Positions 38,348 to 47,090 of a DNA stretch of 59,847 bases are shown in pieces; position 1 is the first letter of the stretch; each line of letters opens with the position of its first letter. The notes under the pieces were generated by a model, which saw only the letters and a list, made by a program, of their open reading frames with translations, searched no databases and was not told where the DNA came from. This stretch comes from a virus, in the IMG/VR virus record IMGVR_UViG_3300045117_000178, positions 1 to 59,847 of that record; one strand, given 5' to 3'. The translations under genes and the position numbers were made by a program.

Positions 38348-39589
38348 TTACACCATCGAGGAAGCGCCGCCAGTGCCCAGCCCAGATCCGCCGGTCGTGC
38401 CGAACTGACCCTGGGCCTTCTTCTCGCCAGCCTCTCCCTCTTCCTTCTTCTTGGCCTCGAGCGCTGCCTTCAGCTTCTCGGCCTTCTCCTTCTCTTCCGG
38501 GGTAGCGTCTTCCTTCTCCCCGGCCTCCGCGATCTTGCGGAGGTACGCCCTGGCCGCCGCCGCCTTCACGGAGGAGATCTTCACCCCCGCTTGTCCGGTG
38601 GAGTCCAGGTTGTTCTGAAGGACCGGATCCGTTGACTTCTTCTGGGCTGGTTCGTCGATCACCTGACCCATCTGTCGCTTGGGTTCCGCCTTCGCATCGC
38701 CCTTGTCGTAGCCGATCGCACGCTCGAGCGTGTCGATCATGTTGCGCTGAGACTCGGCCGCGGCCGGCATCTTGGGGACGTCCTGCTCGCTGGCGCTGGC
38801 GTTCGGGTTGACCAGCGGCTCACGGCCGGCACCGATCTTGGCGTCCTCGCCGTCGTGAGCGGCTTCCTCCGCCGCCTGCTTCCAGAGAGAGCGGACGAGA
38901 CGGATGGAGGCCTTCTTCTCCTCCTCCTTCTTCTCCTCCTCCGGCGTCTCCTTGGCCTCGTGCTCCTCCTTCTTCTCCTTCTCCTCCGACTCCTTCTCCT
39001 CGTGCTCCTCGGCCTTCCCCTCCTGCGCGAACTTGCGCAGGACGTTGCGGAGCGCACGCACGGACGAGCTCTTCTCCACCAGCTGCGGCTGCTCGCCCGT
39101 CCCGCCCGGCACGTCGTTCATGTCGGTCTCGACCGTGGAAGCTCCGGGGTTGGTCTGGCCGTCCTTGGCACCCACGGTGTCGGTGCCGGGCCTCATGGCC
39201 GGCTTGCCGCTGCCGGCCTCACCCGTCTCGTAGTTCTGGGTGCCGGGAGTGCCCTGGAGGTTGACTTCGAGCGCGGTCTCGCCCTTGCCAGGACCGACCA
39301 TCGGCTCCTCGGCCACCTTGGTCCAGTTGATGTGGTCCATGTGGCTGTTGATGAAGTCGAGCGCGGAGGCGACCTTCTCGACCACGGAGGAGGAGACGTG
39401 GCCCTTCTTCTCGGGCTCCTTCTCCTCTTTCTTCTCCTCCTTGGCCTCGGCCTTCTCTTCGGCCTTCTCCCCTGCGGAGGTGGGAGGCTCCTTGCCCTTC
39501 TCGGCCTCGGCCTCGGCCTCGGCGAGCTTGGTGCGCTCCTGAGCCTCCGCGATTGCACCGTGGATCATCTGCTGAAGGGTCAATCGCAT
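38348..39589 (-). CDS. Acidic scaffold-like protein with repeated K-x-A motifs
   Basis: 413 aa, extremely rich in Glu, Lys and Ala. Recurrent hydrophobic-x-K-hydrophobic-Ala motifs (VEKVASAL, WTKVAEEP, LRKFAQEG, LWKQAAEE, LRKIAEAG) are spaced along it like processing sites, separated by charged low-complexity tracts (EEHEEKESEEKEKKEEHEA). Between protease and capsid genes this is the classic spot for a scaffold or head core protein cut during maturation. No conserved scaffold domain was recognised. Confidence 0.65.
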   Translation of the reverse strand: MRLTLQQMIHGAIAEAQERTKLAEAEAEAEKGKEPPTSAGEKAEEKAEAKEEKKEEKEPEKKGHVSSSVVEKVASALDFINSHMDHINWTKVAEEPMVGPGKGETALEVNLQGTPGTQNYETGEAGSGKPAMRPGTDTVGAKDGQTNPGASTVETDMNDVPGGTGEQPQLVEKSSSVRALRNVLRKFAQEGKAEEHEEKESEEKEKKEEHEAKETPEEEKKEEEKKASIRLVRSLWKQAAEEAAHDGEDAKIGAGREPLVNPNASASEQDVPKMPAAAESQRNMIDTLERAIGYDKGDAKAEPKRQMGQVIDEPAQKKSTDPVLQNNLDSTGQAGVKISSVKAAAARAYLRKIAEAGEKEDATPEEKEKAEKLKAALEAKKKEEGEAGEKKAQGQFGTTGGSGLGTGGASSMV

Positions 39590-39602
39590 TGCGTTCTCCT
39601 TT

Positions 39603-39860
39603 TCAGACCCGCACGGGCGGCGGTGGTGTGGACTTCAACTCCGAACCCACACCTACGTCCGTGCCTGGTGCCTCCACATTGGATCGGGTGTAGTTCGTGC
39701 TCTTCCCCATCTTCGTCGACGGGTTGACAGCCTTGGGCTGGATCTGTGGCGCGGCGATCGGCTGCTTGAACTCCGAGGGCTTCTCCGGCACAGGCCCACT
39801 GCTTGGGGGCAGTGGGAACTGCGCCATCTTTTGAAGCTCATCGAAGAAAGCTGCCAGCAT
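39603..39860 (-). CDS. Small Pro-rich protein with FFDELQKMA tag
   Basis: 85 aa from ATG 39860, which has GGA upstream; GTG 39872 is an alternative. Starts MLAAFFDELQKMAQFPLPP, clearly matching the 16401 N-terminus, then a disordered Pro/Ser tail. Probably an internal head protein. Confidence 0.55.
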   Translation of the reverse strand: MLAAFFDELQKMAQFPLPPSSGPVPEKPSEFKQPIAAPQIQPKAVNPSTKMGKSTNYTRSNVEAPGTDVGVGSELKSTPPPPVRV

Positions 39861-39894
39861 CACTCGTTCCACGGACCCAACCCGAGGTTGTCAA

Positions 39895-39920
39895 CCCTGG
39901 GGAGCGCGAGCTCCCCAGGG
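39895..39920. other. Perfect 11-bp hairpin between head genes
   Basis: CCCTGGGGAGC GCGA GCTCCCCAGGG, a perfect stem capped by a GNRA-type loop on the plus strand, between two minus-strand head genes. No T-run follows; an RNA-processing or attenuation signal is possible. Confidence 0.6.
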
Positions 39921-39933
39921 AAGACTGTCGGTG

Positions 39934-40857
39934 CTACTCGTTCCACTGGACCGGATACCCGGCCTCCTCCAGCATCATCAGCGCGCGGGTCTCGATCGCG
40001 TCCTCGAGCCGCTGCTCGGCGGTCTTCTCCTGATCGATGTAGCCGTTCTCGATCAGCATCTGGTTGGCGCGCTCGGCAGCGATCTGCTCGAACTGCTCGT
40101 CGTAGGAGCGGGCCTCCTTCTCCTCCTTCTTGCCGCCCAGGGCCTTGCTCGCGCCGTAGATCCCGAGTCCGGCCGCCGCGGCGTGCGGAAGGAAGCGAGC
40201 CGCACCACGCGCGCCGAGAGCGAGACGCTCGCCAGCGCTGCGCCCGCCCCCGCTGATCGCGGCGCGGAGCTGCTCGACGCCCTTCTTGTGGTACTGCTTC
40301 ACGGCGTGACCGGCCTCGCGGGCCGCGCCCTCGAGCTTGCCGACCTGCCTGCCCTGCCCGGAAGCCTTGGTGCCGGCCGCGGCCGGTCCCTCGTACTTCG
40401 CCGCCGACGACGCGCTCTCGGCCGCGCGCTTCTTGGCCGCGCGCTCCGCCATCACCTTCTCCTCGAACGCCTTGGCCTCGGCCTCCGTGGGCTGGGTCGG
40501 GAAGTTCTTGATCTGCGAGGGCTTCACGGGCTTCGCCTGCTTCTCGATCGAGGCCAGCTCGTCGACGTAGGCGTGCGCCATCGCGCGTCCCAGGAAGTCG
40601 GCCTCGGCCAGCTTCTCGCGCATCTCGGTCTCGTCATTCGAGGCCACCTTGGTCTGCCCCATCCCGCCCTCGATCTCGGCCAGGAGCTGCCCGACCTGCT
40701 CGTCCGGGAGCGACGCGAGGTCGACGCCCTCTTCGGCCGCGAGCTTCACGAGGAACTCGGCTGCCGCCTGCTTCTGCAGGTCCTCGCCGTCGTATCCACC
40801 GCTGAGGACGCCCAGGTTCCCCTGGGTGTCGTAGAAGTTTGCCAGTGTACGGTCCAT
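39934..40857 (-). CDS. Internal virion protein candidate
   Basis: 307 aa. Features: acidic N-terminus with AAAEFLVKLAAEEGVDL, helical middle, Lys/Ala-rich segments, a Gly/Ala patch (RFLPHAAAAGLGIYGASKAL) and a C-terminal coiled coil (EQFEQIAAERANQMLIENG). Clustered with the protease and scaffold. No family recognised. Confidence 0.55.
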   Translation of the reverse strand: MDRTLANFYDTQGNLGVLSGGYDGEDLQKQAAAEFLVKLAAEEGVDLASLPDEQVGQLLAEIEGGMGQTKVASNDETEMREKLAEADFLGRAMAHAYVDELASIEKQAKPVKPSQIKNFPTQPTEAEAKAFEEKVMAERAAKKRAAESASSAAKYEGPAAAGTKASGQGRQVGKLEGAAREAGHAVKQYHKKGVEQLRAAISGGGRSAGERLALGARGAARFLPHAAAAGLGIYGASKALGGKKEEKEARSYDEQFEQIAAERANQMLIENGYIDQEKTAEQRLEDAIETRALMMLEEAGYPVQWNE

Positions 40858-40931
40858 CTTGCTCTCCTTGGATCAGAGTTACGTTACCTTCTCCAGCGGC
40901 GACGACTCAACAAGGTGCGAAGCCTCTCTCG

Positions 40932-42788
40932 TCAGCCAACGATTGACTTGCCGACATTGAGAATGCCCTTCCCAATCTTTTTCGGCAAGTCAGATCCTGT
41001 CAGGTGAAGCGCGCCACCGAATAGCGCCATGCCGGTCGCGAGCGGATGTTCGGAGACGAACTCCATCGCATAGCTCGGACGCTTTCCGGTGTACAGATCG
41101 CGCTGGATCTTCATCCCCGCCAACCTCGACAGGAGGTATCCAGCAGGGATCGCTCCGGCCACCGCCAGGTTCTTCAACGACCCGACGTTCGCCGCGGTCT
41201 TGGAGAACATGTCCTCCAATGACACCCCATGGACATGGGCCTGAACATCGGGGTACTGATGGAGGTGATCGGTCATCTGCGCGATCTTCTCGACTACCTG
41301 TACGCGGTAGCCATTATACGCGGCAGAAACCTTGTCCATCAAATCGTTTTTGACCTGCTCCGGTGGTTCGCCCTCCGGCTTGGGCATCCCACAGATGGTG
41401 ATTCGCACCATGCGCCTGGTGAGCACCGGGCCTAGGTTGCTCCGGTCCTCGATCGAGCCCTTCAGAAGACCGGCGATCAGCTTGCTGATGAACTCTGGAC
41501 TGATCGGGACCGAACGGTCAACGTTCTCACTGTCACCGAAGACCTGGTTCTTCTTGTCCATGTCGTCAGCGACGTCGCCCTTGCCCATCCGTACGAGCAC
41601 GATGCGCTGGAACTCGCGCGGGCGAAGCACCATCCCCATCATCGTGGGCGTCGACACCGACTCACGAAGAGGCTGCTCCCCCATCTGATCCAGTACCTCC
41701 CTGGGAAGGTCGGGCTCAGATCTCTGGAGGACCGGAATGGCCTTGCTCATGAACTGGGATGGCACAACTTCCTTTGTAATCTCTGCGCGCTTGCTTTGGG
41801 AAGCCTTTTTTTCTCGGATGCTACGGAGCATCTGACGGGCCCGCTCGATGGACGCGGTCTTCACGGAGGCCGCTTTCTCGAACCCCTCTTTGTGGGTCGC
41901 CGGCATCTCGTCCTCCTCCTGATAGCCGTAGTGCTCGGCCATATAAGAAGACGGGACCACGATCATCCCGCGGCCTCTGGCCCCGGCCAGCTTCGCCATC
42001 ATCTTGGAGGTCTTGTCGGCCCCGATGAAGACGAAGCTGATGTCGAAGAACCGTGGGTAGGGGTTGAACGCGCAGACCTTCCGGCCATCAGGAAGAATCT
42101 CGTTCATCCGGTACTTGAGGAAGTCGCTGTAGTCGTCGCGCGTGATCGAGAGACCAGGGATCGGTTTGATCTTCTTGTGGAACTCGATGACGGCGATACC
42201 TGGGTGCTTGTGCTGGTCGGGTCGGTAGTTGCTGAGAGCCTTGCGGTAGAGTTCCCAGTCGGTCGTGATTGAGCACAGATCGTAGGGGACCTTCGTGCCC
42301 ATGCTGGTATCGGGCAACATCCCTTGATCGATCTTGTCCACCACTCTCTGCGCGCCAACGGCTTCCGCGCGGTCCCGATCGATACGAACGACCAGCTCCA
42401 CGCGGTGCATGTTGGTGTTGTAGGCCGCGAGCTCGACCTCACCGAAGGCCCTGGCTGGGTCCTTGTTGGCGTGGTGCATGAACGGCTTGGCGTAGACCTT
42501 GAACGTCTCGTAGCCGTACACCGGGCCTCGGTGGATGAGGAACTCTTCTTCGAACGCATCGCCGTTGATGTTGCTCGACCAGTACTCGTAGGCACCGAGA
42601 GCGTTCACCAGCGCGTAGATGGAGTTCGGATTCGGCTTCAACCCGTCGATGTAGGTTCGGATCTCCGGCAGGAATGGACTGGCCACCTTGTCCATATAGG
42701 AGTGGTGGAGTTGATCCGGGTGCCGGAAGATCTCGATGAGCTGATGGCCCTGCTGGTCGTGAGCAGGGAAGTGGCAGAGCTTGATCAT
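40932..42788 (-). CDS. Prohead-protease-like protein with long C-terminal extension
   Basis: 618 aa. Residues ~40-290 match large-phage prohead proteases: YEYWSSNINGDAFEEEFL, KPFMHHANKDPARAFGEVEL (catalytic-type His), MHRVELVVRIDRDRA, LPDTSMGTKVPYDLC (nucleophile-type Ser), and FFDISFVFIGADKTSK. It would cleave scaffold and capsid precursors. The C-terminal ~320 residues are an unusual addition with K-x-A sites (FEKAASVKTASIERA), a helical part, and a final hydrophobic segment (LATGMALFGGALHLTG). The extension may be removed on maturation or form another head protein. Confidence 0.7.
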   Translation of the reverse strand: MIKLCHFPAHDQQGHQLIEIFRHPDQLHHSYMDKVASPFLPEIRTYIDGLKPNPNSIYALVNALGAYEYWSSNINGDAFEEEFLIHRGPVYGYETFKVYAKPFMHHANKDPARAFGEVELAAYNTNMHRVELVVRIDRDRAEAVGAQRVVDKIDQGMLPDTSMGTKVPYDLCSITTDWELYRKALSNYRPDQHKHPGIAVIEFHKKIKPIPGLSITRDDYSDFLKYRMNEILPDGRKVCAFNPYPRFFDISFVFIGADKTSKMMAKLAGARGRGMIVVPSSYMAEHYGYQEEDEMPATHKEGFEKAASVKTASIERARQMLRSIREKKASQSKRAEITKEVVPSQFMSKAIPVLQRSEPDLPREVLDQMGEQPLRESVSTPTMMGMVLRPREFQRIVLVRMGKGDVADDMDKKNQVFGDSENVDRSVPISPEFISKLIAGLLKGSIEDRSNLGPVLTRRMVRITICGMPKPEGEPPEQVKNDLMDKVSAAYNGYRVQVVEKIAQMTDHLHQYPDVQAHVHGVSLEDMFSKTAANVGSLKNLAVAGAIPAGYLLSRLAGMKIQRDLYTGKRPSYAMEFVSEHPLATGMALFGGALHLTGSDLPKKIGKGILNVGKSIVG

Positions 42789-43360
42789 TTGGTGAACGGG
42801 TTCTTCACTGCACGCGGATCCTTCGACTTGCGAAGCACGGCCTTGGCGCGTTCCATCTCGAACGCCTCGGACGGCGCTGGGCCCTTTTCCTTCGGCGGCT
42901 TCCCTTCGGGCTTGGCCGACATGAAGGCGTGAAGGATCGGGTCCTCCATCGGCGCACTTTTGGCCAAGGTGGTGGCAGTCTGCGGGTCGACGTAGGCACC
43001 CTCTCCACCCTCTGCGCGGTCGAGGAAGCGGGAGACGGCAGATCCCGCGACCAGCGGGTCGGTCGCGAAGTCGGGATTGAGGTGGTAGAGGCTGTTGAAG
43101 GCCAGGTGGACCTGCTTGGAGTCCTTCTTCGCCAGGCTCGGGTTGGCCTCCAACATGCCCTTCATCGCGCGGCCCTTGACGATGGTGTCCTTCAGCTTGC
43201 CCAGCCCGTATCCGGCAGCCGTACCGATCGCAGCGACACCGGCCGCTGCCGTCCCGGCAACCAGGTGGTCCTTGAACGCCTGCCAGAGGCCGGCGGTCTT
43301 CTGCAGTCGCTCGCGCAGGCGGTAGAGCTTGAACTCTTGATCGATGTCGTCGAAGGTCAT
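42785..43360 (-). CDS. Virion-region protein
   Basis: 191 aa, ATG 43360; the longer frame is shadow. LQKTAGLWQAFKDHLV and an Ala/Gly segment (VAGTAAAGVAAIGTAAGYGLG) near the N-terminus, then a globular helical part (HLAFNSLYHLNPDFATDP) and a charged C-terminus. ATGA overlap into the protease gene. Likely internal head protein. Confidence 0.55.
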   Translation of the reverse strand: MTFDDIDQEFKLYRLRERLQKTAGLWQAFKDHLVAGTAAAGVAAIGTAAGYGLGKLKDTIVKGRAMKGMLEANPSLAKKDSKQVHLAFNSLYHLNPDFATDPLVAGSAVSRFLDRAEGGEGAYVDPQTATTLAKSAPMEDPILHAFMSAKPEGKPPKEKGPAPSEAFEMERAKAVLRKSKDPRAVKNPFTK

Positions 43361-43370
43361 CTGCCCGCTC

Positions 43371-43676
43371 CTACTGGTAGTACGCCGCCTGTTCCGGCTG
43401 TTCCGGCTGTTCTTCTCCTCTGAGAGACTTGATCTTCGCTCGGAGCCTTTGTACCGGGCCGCTCTCCCACGTCTTCTTGGCCCCCCACCCGGCGGCAACG
43501 TAGGGCGCGACCTTGGCCGCGAGATGTGCGACCTCGCTCTTCACTCCGGCCTCTGCCAGCTGTCTGGAGAGCGCGTTGCCCGCGCGATTCAGGCCGCGAA
43601 ACGCACCAGCGATCATTCGGCCAGCACCAGCTTCCTTGCGGAGGATCGCGTACGCGATGTCAGCAGCTCTGCTCAT
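43371..43676 (-). CDS. Small helical virion-region protein
   Basis: 101 aa. AYAILRKEAGAGRMIAGAF contains a K-x-A site; helices follow (ALSRQLAEAGVKSEVAHLAA) and a Gln/Pro-rich C-terminus (EEQPEQPEQAAYYQ). Unknown. Confidence 0.5.
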   Translation of the reverse strand: MSRAADIAYAILRKEAGAGRMIAGAFRGLNRAGNALSRQLAEAGVKSEVAHLAAKVAPYVAAGWGAKKTWESGPVQRLRAKIKSLRGEEQPEQPEQAAYYQ

Positions 43677-45082
43677 CTTCGATCTCCACCGGGTATGGCC
43701 CCCGAAGCGACGATGCCAGCTCCCAGCCCGGCCGCCCCGCCAGCGACCGTGCCGATCCTCGCGTTCCGAAGCGTTCGCACAGCCTCCCCTGGGACTTGGG
43801 ATACGGATTGGGCTACCTGTTTGCCTGGTACCCCGGCGGCGATTTGGTTGGTGACCTTCTTGCCCAAGCCGAGGGACGCCCCTCCAGCTAGCCCCGCCCC
43901 CAGTCCTCCTCCGATCAGCGCGCCCTTCAGAGCTCCGCTTCCCCGCTCACCGGGCTTGGCGGTCGCCGCACCGATACCCGCACCCAGAAGTCCCGGAACG
44001 ACGGCACCACCCAGGGCAGCTTTCGCGGCAAAGCCGAGAGCGACCTTCTCGATCTCGTCCTCGATGTCATCGAGGTCTCGAGCCGATGCCATCTTCACTG
44101 AGGGATTACTGATGGCTGGGGAAAGGGACTGTTCTATCTGACCCAGCTGGTTGTCGAACGATCGAAGCCCGCGCTGGAGCTGCTGACCCTGACCCATGGC
44201 CTGTAGCAGGGAGGTGTTGATCTCCTGGATCCGATTGTCGAGCACATCGACCGCGCCCTGGAGCTGACGGAGCTCGGTCGCGGTCTTGGAGAACTCGATG
44301 AAGGTCGAGATCACCCCATGCTCGGGGTTGGGCTCGTGCCCGACAGCGGCCGACGAGCGGAGGCTTTCGATGAACGCGCGCTTGGTCATGACGCCATGGT
44401 TCACGAGCTGATTGCGGACGGCCGAGATCCCGTCATAGAGGTCCTGCTCGTGCCCGAAGTGAGACCAGGCCGCGGCGATCTTGGACAGCGGCTCGCCCAC
44501 CAGCACGCACTTCTTGACCTCGCCGTAGAGGTCCTCTTTGAGCAGCTCCATGCGTGTGGTGAGGCTGGAGATCTTGGACATCACGTGCTCACGCGCGCCC
44601 ATCGCGGTCGTGCGGAGCGCATGGAGATCGGAGAGGCCGGTCGCGGTCGGACCTGCGCAGGCCTGCTTGCCGAAGATCTCTTCCTCCACGTTCCTCGCCT
44701 GCGGAGCAGACGGCGGAGCGGAGTAGTCATCGACGTGGTGGGTATCGGGCTGGCTGCCGTCGTTCATGCCCTTCAGAACGACCGAGGGGTCGGCCGGGCC
44801 GCCCTCGAACTCGATGTTGCGGACGCTGCCGCCTTTCTCCCACTCGTTCTGGAAGGCGGACTGGTTCGCGAACTCACAGACGCGGCGCGCGTGCTCGGGA
44901 CCGAGGTCTTGGTCTTTGATGACTTCGAGCACGGCGTCTGAGAGCGGGGTGCAGTTGCTGGAGTACAGCGCGGCTGCCTGCTTGCCGAGCAGCTGGAGAC
45001 GTCCGGGGTCCACTGGACGTGCACGAGCCTGCTCGATGATACCTTGCGGCACCGCTCCTAGCTCTCGATCCATGTGGGGCAT
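43673..45082 (-). CDS. Glycine-zipper virion-region protein
   Basis: 469 aa, ATG 45082 behind GAGGTACAGG. First gene of the structural operon. The N-terminal ~320 residues are helical with long coiled coils (LTTRMELLKEDLYGEVKK; LQGAVDVLDNRIQEINTSLL). DLDDIEDEIEKVALGFAAK resembles the DELEKIA tag but is internal. The C-terminal ~130 residues are strongly Gly-zipper (GGAVVPGLLGAGIGAATA; ALIGGGLGAGLAGGASLG). Suggests a membrane-interacting internal protein. Confidence 0.55.
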   Translation of the reverse strand: MPHMDRELGAVPQGIIEQARARPVDPGRLQLLGKQAAALYSSNCTPLSDAVLEVIKDQDLGPEHARRVCEFANQSAFQNEWEKGGSVRNIEFEGGPADPSVVLKGMNDGSQPDTHHVDDYSAPPSAPQARNVEEEIFGKQACAGPTATGLSDLHALRTTAMGAREHVMSKISSLTTRMELLKEDLYGEVKKCVLVGEPLSKIAAAWSHFGHEQDLYDGISAVRNQLVNHGVMTKRAFIESLRSSAAVGHEPNPEHGVISTFIEFSKTATELRQLQGAVDVLDNRIQEINTSLLQAMGQGQQLQRGLRSFDNQLGQIEQSLSPAISNPSVKMASARDLDDIEDEIEKVALGFAAKAALGGAVVPGLLGAGIGAATAKPGERGSGALKGALIGGGLGAGLAGGASLGLGKKVTNQIAAGVPGKQVAQSVSQVPGEAVRTLRNARIGTVAGGAAGLGAGIVASGAIPGGDRR

Positions 45083-45196
45083 CCTGTACCTCGTGGGCCT
45101 GATTCTAGGCGGGAAGATCTATGAGGTCAACGGATCTTGCCGCAACTCCGAGCCCTTGCCCTTGCTTATGCGAGGGCAACTAAAGTAGAATGAGTT

Positions 45197-45592
45197 ATGA
45201 TCCAAAACAGAACTGTGAGCAATGCCAGGTCCTTGACCAGCAAGCGCAAGGATTGGGATGAGTACCTCAGAAAAAACAGGGAGACCAACCGAAGACTCAG
45301 AGCGAATCTTCGTGCTGGAGCCATAGCCGCCCTTGGGGGGAAATGTGTCCGTTGCGGCTTTGGTGACATCCGCGCCCTTCAAATCGATCACATAGATGGT
45401 GATGGGGCAAAGGATCGCAAGGACCGCAAGATGAATCAGTGGATGTTCTACAAGTCGATTGCGGAACATGGTGGTCAAGGGAAGTACCAGTGTCTTTGTG
45501 CAAACTGCAACCAGATCAAAAAAATCGAGATGCGTGAACTTCCTCCGGGTCGGCAGCGCACTGAGTGGTACTATACCCACATCAAACGGTAA
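45197..45592 (+). CDS. HNH endonuclease
   Basis: 131 aa. The HNH core is clear: GGKCVRCGFGDIRALQIDHI with the catalytic-type His in DHIDGDG, and CLCANCNQIKKIE, the second Cys pair that holds the structural zinc. Base composition looks lower in GC than its neighbours, suggesting a mobile insertion (free-standing homing endonuclease). No clear ribosome site precedes ATG 45197. It starts the plus-strand block between the structural operon and the terminase. Confidence 0.8.
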   Translation: MIQNRTVSNARSLTSKRKDWDEYLRKNRETNRRLRANLRAGAIAALGGKCVRCGFGDIRALQIDHIDGDGAKDRKDRKMNQWMFYKSIAEHGGQGKYQCLCANCNQIKKIEMRELPPGRQRTEWYYTHIKR

Positions 45593-45608
45593 CACGTGGA
45601 GCTTGAGA

Positions 45609-46382
45609 ATGGGAAGTGCTGAAGATATCAAGCCCGTAGCAACGCTGGCAGACTACGTCGAGCCCCACGAAGCCGCCGAAATGCTGGGGGTGAAGCGCTC
45701 CACGATCTGGAACTACATCAAGCGCGGGCTCCTCAAAGGACGACACTTCAAGGGTCAGGGGAGGCGGTACTTCATACGCAAGATCGACGTCCAATCCATC
45801 GTGAGCGCGAAGGAAGAGATCGATACGAACGGCGGATCTCTCAAAGAGATCATCGCGGGCATCAGGATTCGTCTGCACAGCATCGAGTCCAGGATGGACT
45901 TCCTGATGGAGGCGTTGGGTCTCCAAGTGTCGGTTCTCAGGGACAAACCAGTCGAGGACTTGCTGGCGATCTACAATGACGCGGTTCTGGCTGGGTCAAC
46001 GAACCCGCGCTTCATCCCCGCGGTGCAGGTACGCAAGTGGGCCGATGTGCTCTGCCAGTTCACAGAGCTGGAATTCCAACGACTGGTCGCACCTACGCAG
46101 GACATCCACCCGTGGAAGCCGCTCTTCGGCCTCTGCGTCAACCTCCTCACGGACTTCCGCCGCCGCAAGCGCTTCGGGTCCGACGTCAACATGCAGCAGA
46201 CGTACCGGGTGCTGGACAAGGCACGCAAGCAGCTCAGCCGGGCAGTGATGGTGTTCGAGAGCTCCATGGCTTCGAACTTCGGACCCATCAAATCCGCACG
46301 CATCCACAAGATCCATAGCCACGCGGACTCTCTCGACCGCTACATTGACGCCGAAGTAGGCCTCCCAGAACCTCCAAACTGA
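45609..46382 (+). CDS. MerR/excisionase-like HTH protein
   Basis: 257 aa, ATG 45609 with GGAG 8 nt upstream; the longer frame entering from the HNH gene is shadow. Residues ~15-55 carry EPHEAAEMLGVKRSTIWNYI, then RRYFIRKIDVQSI, the helix-turn-helix and wing of excisionase/MerR-type binders. A coiled-coil and a larger helical domain (QTYRVLDKARKQLSRAVMV) follow. Probably a DNA-binding regulator. Its stop overlaps the -35 of the next cassette. Confidence 0.65.
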   Translation: MGSAEDIKPVATLADYVEPHEAAEMLGVKRSTIWNYIKRGLLKGRHFKGQGRRYFIRKIDVQSIVSAKEEIDTNGGSLKEIIAGIRIRLHSIESRMDFLMEALGLQVSVLRDKPVEDLLAIYNDAVLAGSTNPRFIPAVQVRKWADVLCQFTELEFQRLVAPTQDIHPWKPLFGLCVNLLTDFRRRKRFGSDVNMQQTYRVLDKARKQLSRAVMVFESSMASNFGPIKSARIHKIHSHADSLDRYIDAEVGLPEPPN

Positions 46383-46408
46383 AAACCGATCCTCCTTCTT
46401 GGGATAAG
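46380..46408 (+). promoter_or_regulatory. Cassette promoter
   Basis: TGAAAA, 17 bp containing CTTCTTGG, GATAAG, GATCGTAAG. Closest to the window consensus. Confidence 0.7.
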
Positions 46409-46458
46409 GATCGTAAGCCCAGAAATGGGTAACGATCCTTTGGCCAAAGGAGGAAAGG

Positions 46459-46803
46459 ATGGCAACGAAGCCTGCAGCAGCAGCAAAGAAGCGCGAGATC
46501 GTCCACAACCAGGACGGTCTCTTCATCCCCACCGAACGCATCCCCGAGGTGCGGGCGGCGGTCGGGGAGAAGAACTTCGACAAGGCCGTGCGGGAGGCTG
46601 GCCTCGACCCGAAGGACCTCGCCAGCCCGGGGTTCGGCGACATCATCGTCGATACCTGGGGGTCGGGCTGGAAGGGGAAGGTCACGATCGTGGTGGCCGG
46701 CGTCGGGGCCGTGACGCTCACCCTCACCCTGGTGGAGGGCGGGTTCCGCCTCGCCGGCAGCGAGGGGCCGCTGTCCTGGCTCGCGCACAAGCTGGTCGGC
46801 TGA
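46459..46803 (+). CDS. Small protein with hydrophobic segment
   Basis: 114 aa, ATG behind AGGAGGAAAGG. A basic/helical front (AAAAKKREIVHNQDG) and an Ala/Val-rich hydrophobic strand run (KVTIVVAGVGAVTLTLTLVEG) that may cross the membrane. Single-gene cassette; function unknown. Confidence 0.6.
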   Translation: MATKPAAAAKKREIVHNQDGLFIPTERIPEVRAAVGEKNFDKAVREAGLDPKDLASPGFGDIIVDTWGSGWKGKVTIVVAGVGAVTLTLTLVEGGFRLAGSEGPLSWLAHKLVG

Positions 46804-46836
46804 GCACAGCACCATCACAAGAGCAGCAAAGGAGGG

Positions 46837-46872
46837 CTCCCGGTAGATGAAAACCGGGAGTTCTTCTTAGCT
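46837..46872 (+). terminator. Cassette terminator with TTCTTAGCTA tail
   Basis: Perfect 8-bp stem CTCCCGGT with ACCGGGAG, then TTCTTCTTAGCTATAAG. The next promoter's -35 (TGAAAA) lies in its loop and the -10 begins at the end of the tail. Confidence 0.75.
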
Positions 46873-46877
46873 ATAAG
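46848..46877 (+). promoter_or_regulatory. Cassette promoter overlapping a terminator
   Basis: TGAAAA inside the hairpin loop, 18 bp, TATAAG, GATCAATAAG. Drives the gene at 46898. Confidence 0.65.
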
Positions 46878-46897
46878 ATCAATAAGAAAGGAGGACC

Positions 46898-47089
46898 ATG
46901 AACAAAGAACAATTGATCCGTGCCATCAAAGCGCAGATCCGTGGTGCCACCGGTAGGGACTACATCGTTGATTGGGATGTGATGACACCAGCAGAGCTCT
47001 CCACCGTGCTCAGGCTCCTGAAGGACATCGAGGACGAGGCCAAGATGCGCGCCAAGCAGCGGGCGCGCAGGATGGGCATCCCGCTCTGA
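46898..47089 (+). CDS. Small basic helical protein
   Basis: 63 aa, ATG behind AAAGGAGGACC. Helical with basic end (QLIRAIKAQIRGATG; EAKMRAKQRARRMGIPL). Unknown; could bind nucleic acid. Confidence 0.6.
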   Translation: MNKEQLIRAIKAQIRGATGRDYIVDWDVMTPAELSTVLRLLKDIEDEAKMRAKQRARRMGIPL

Positions 47090-47090
47090 C

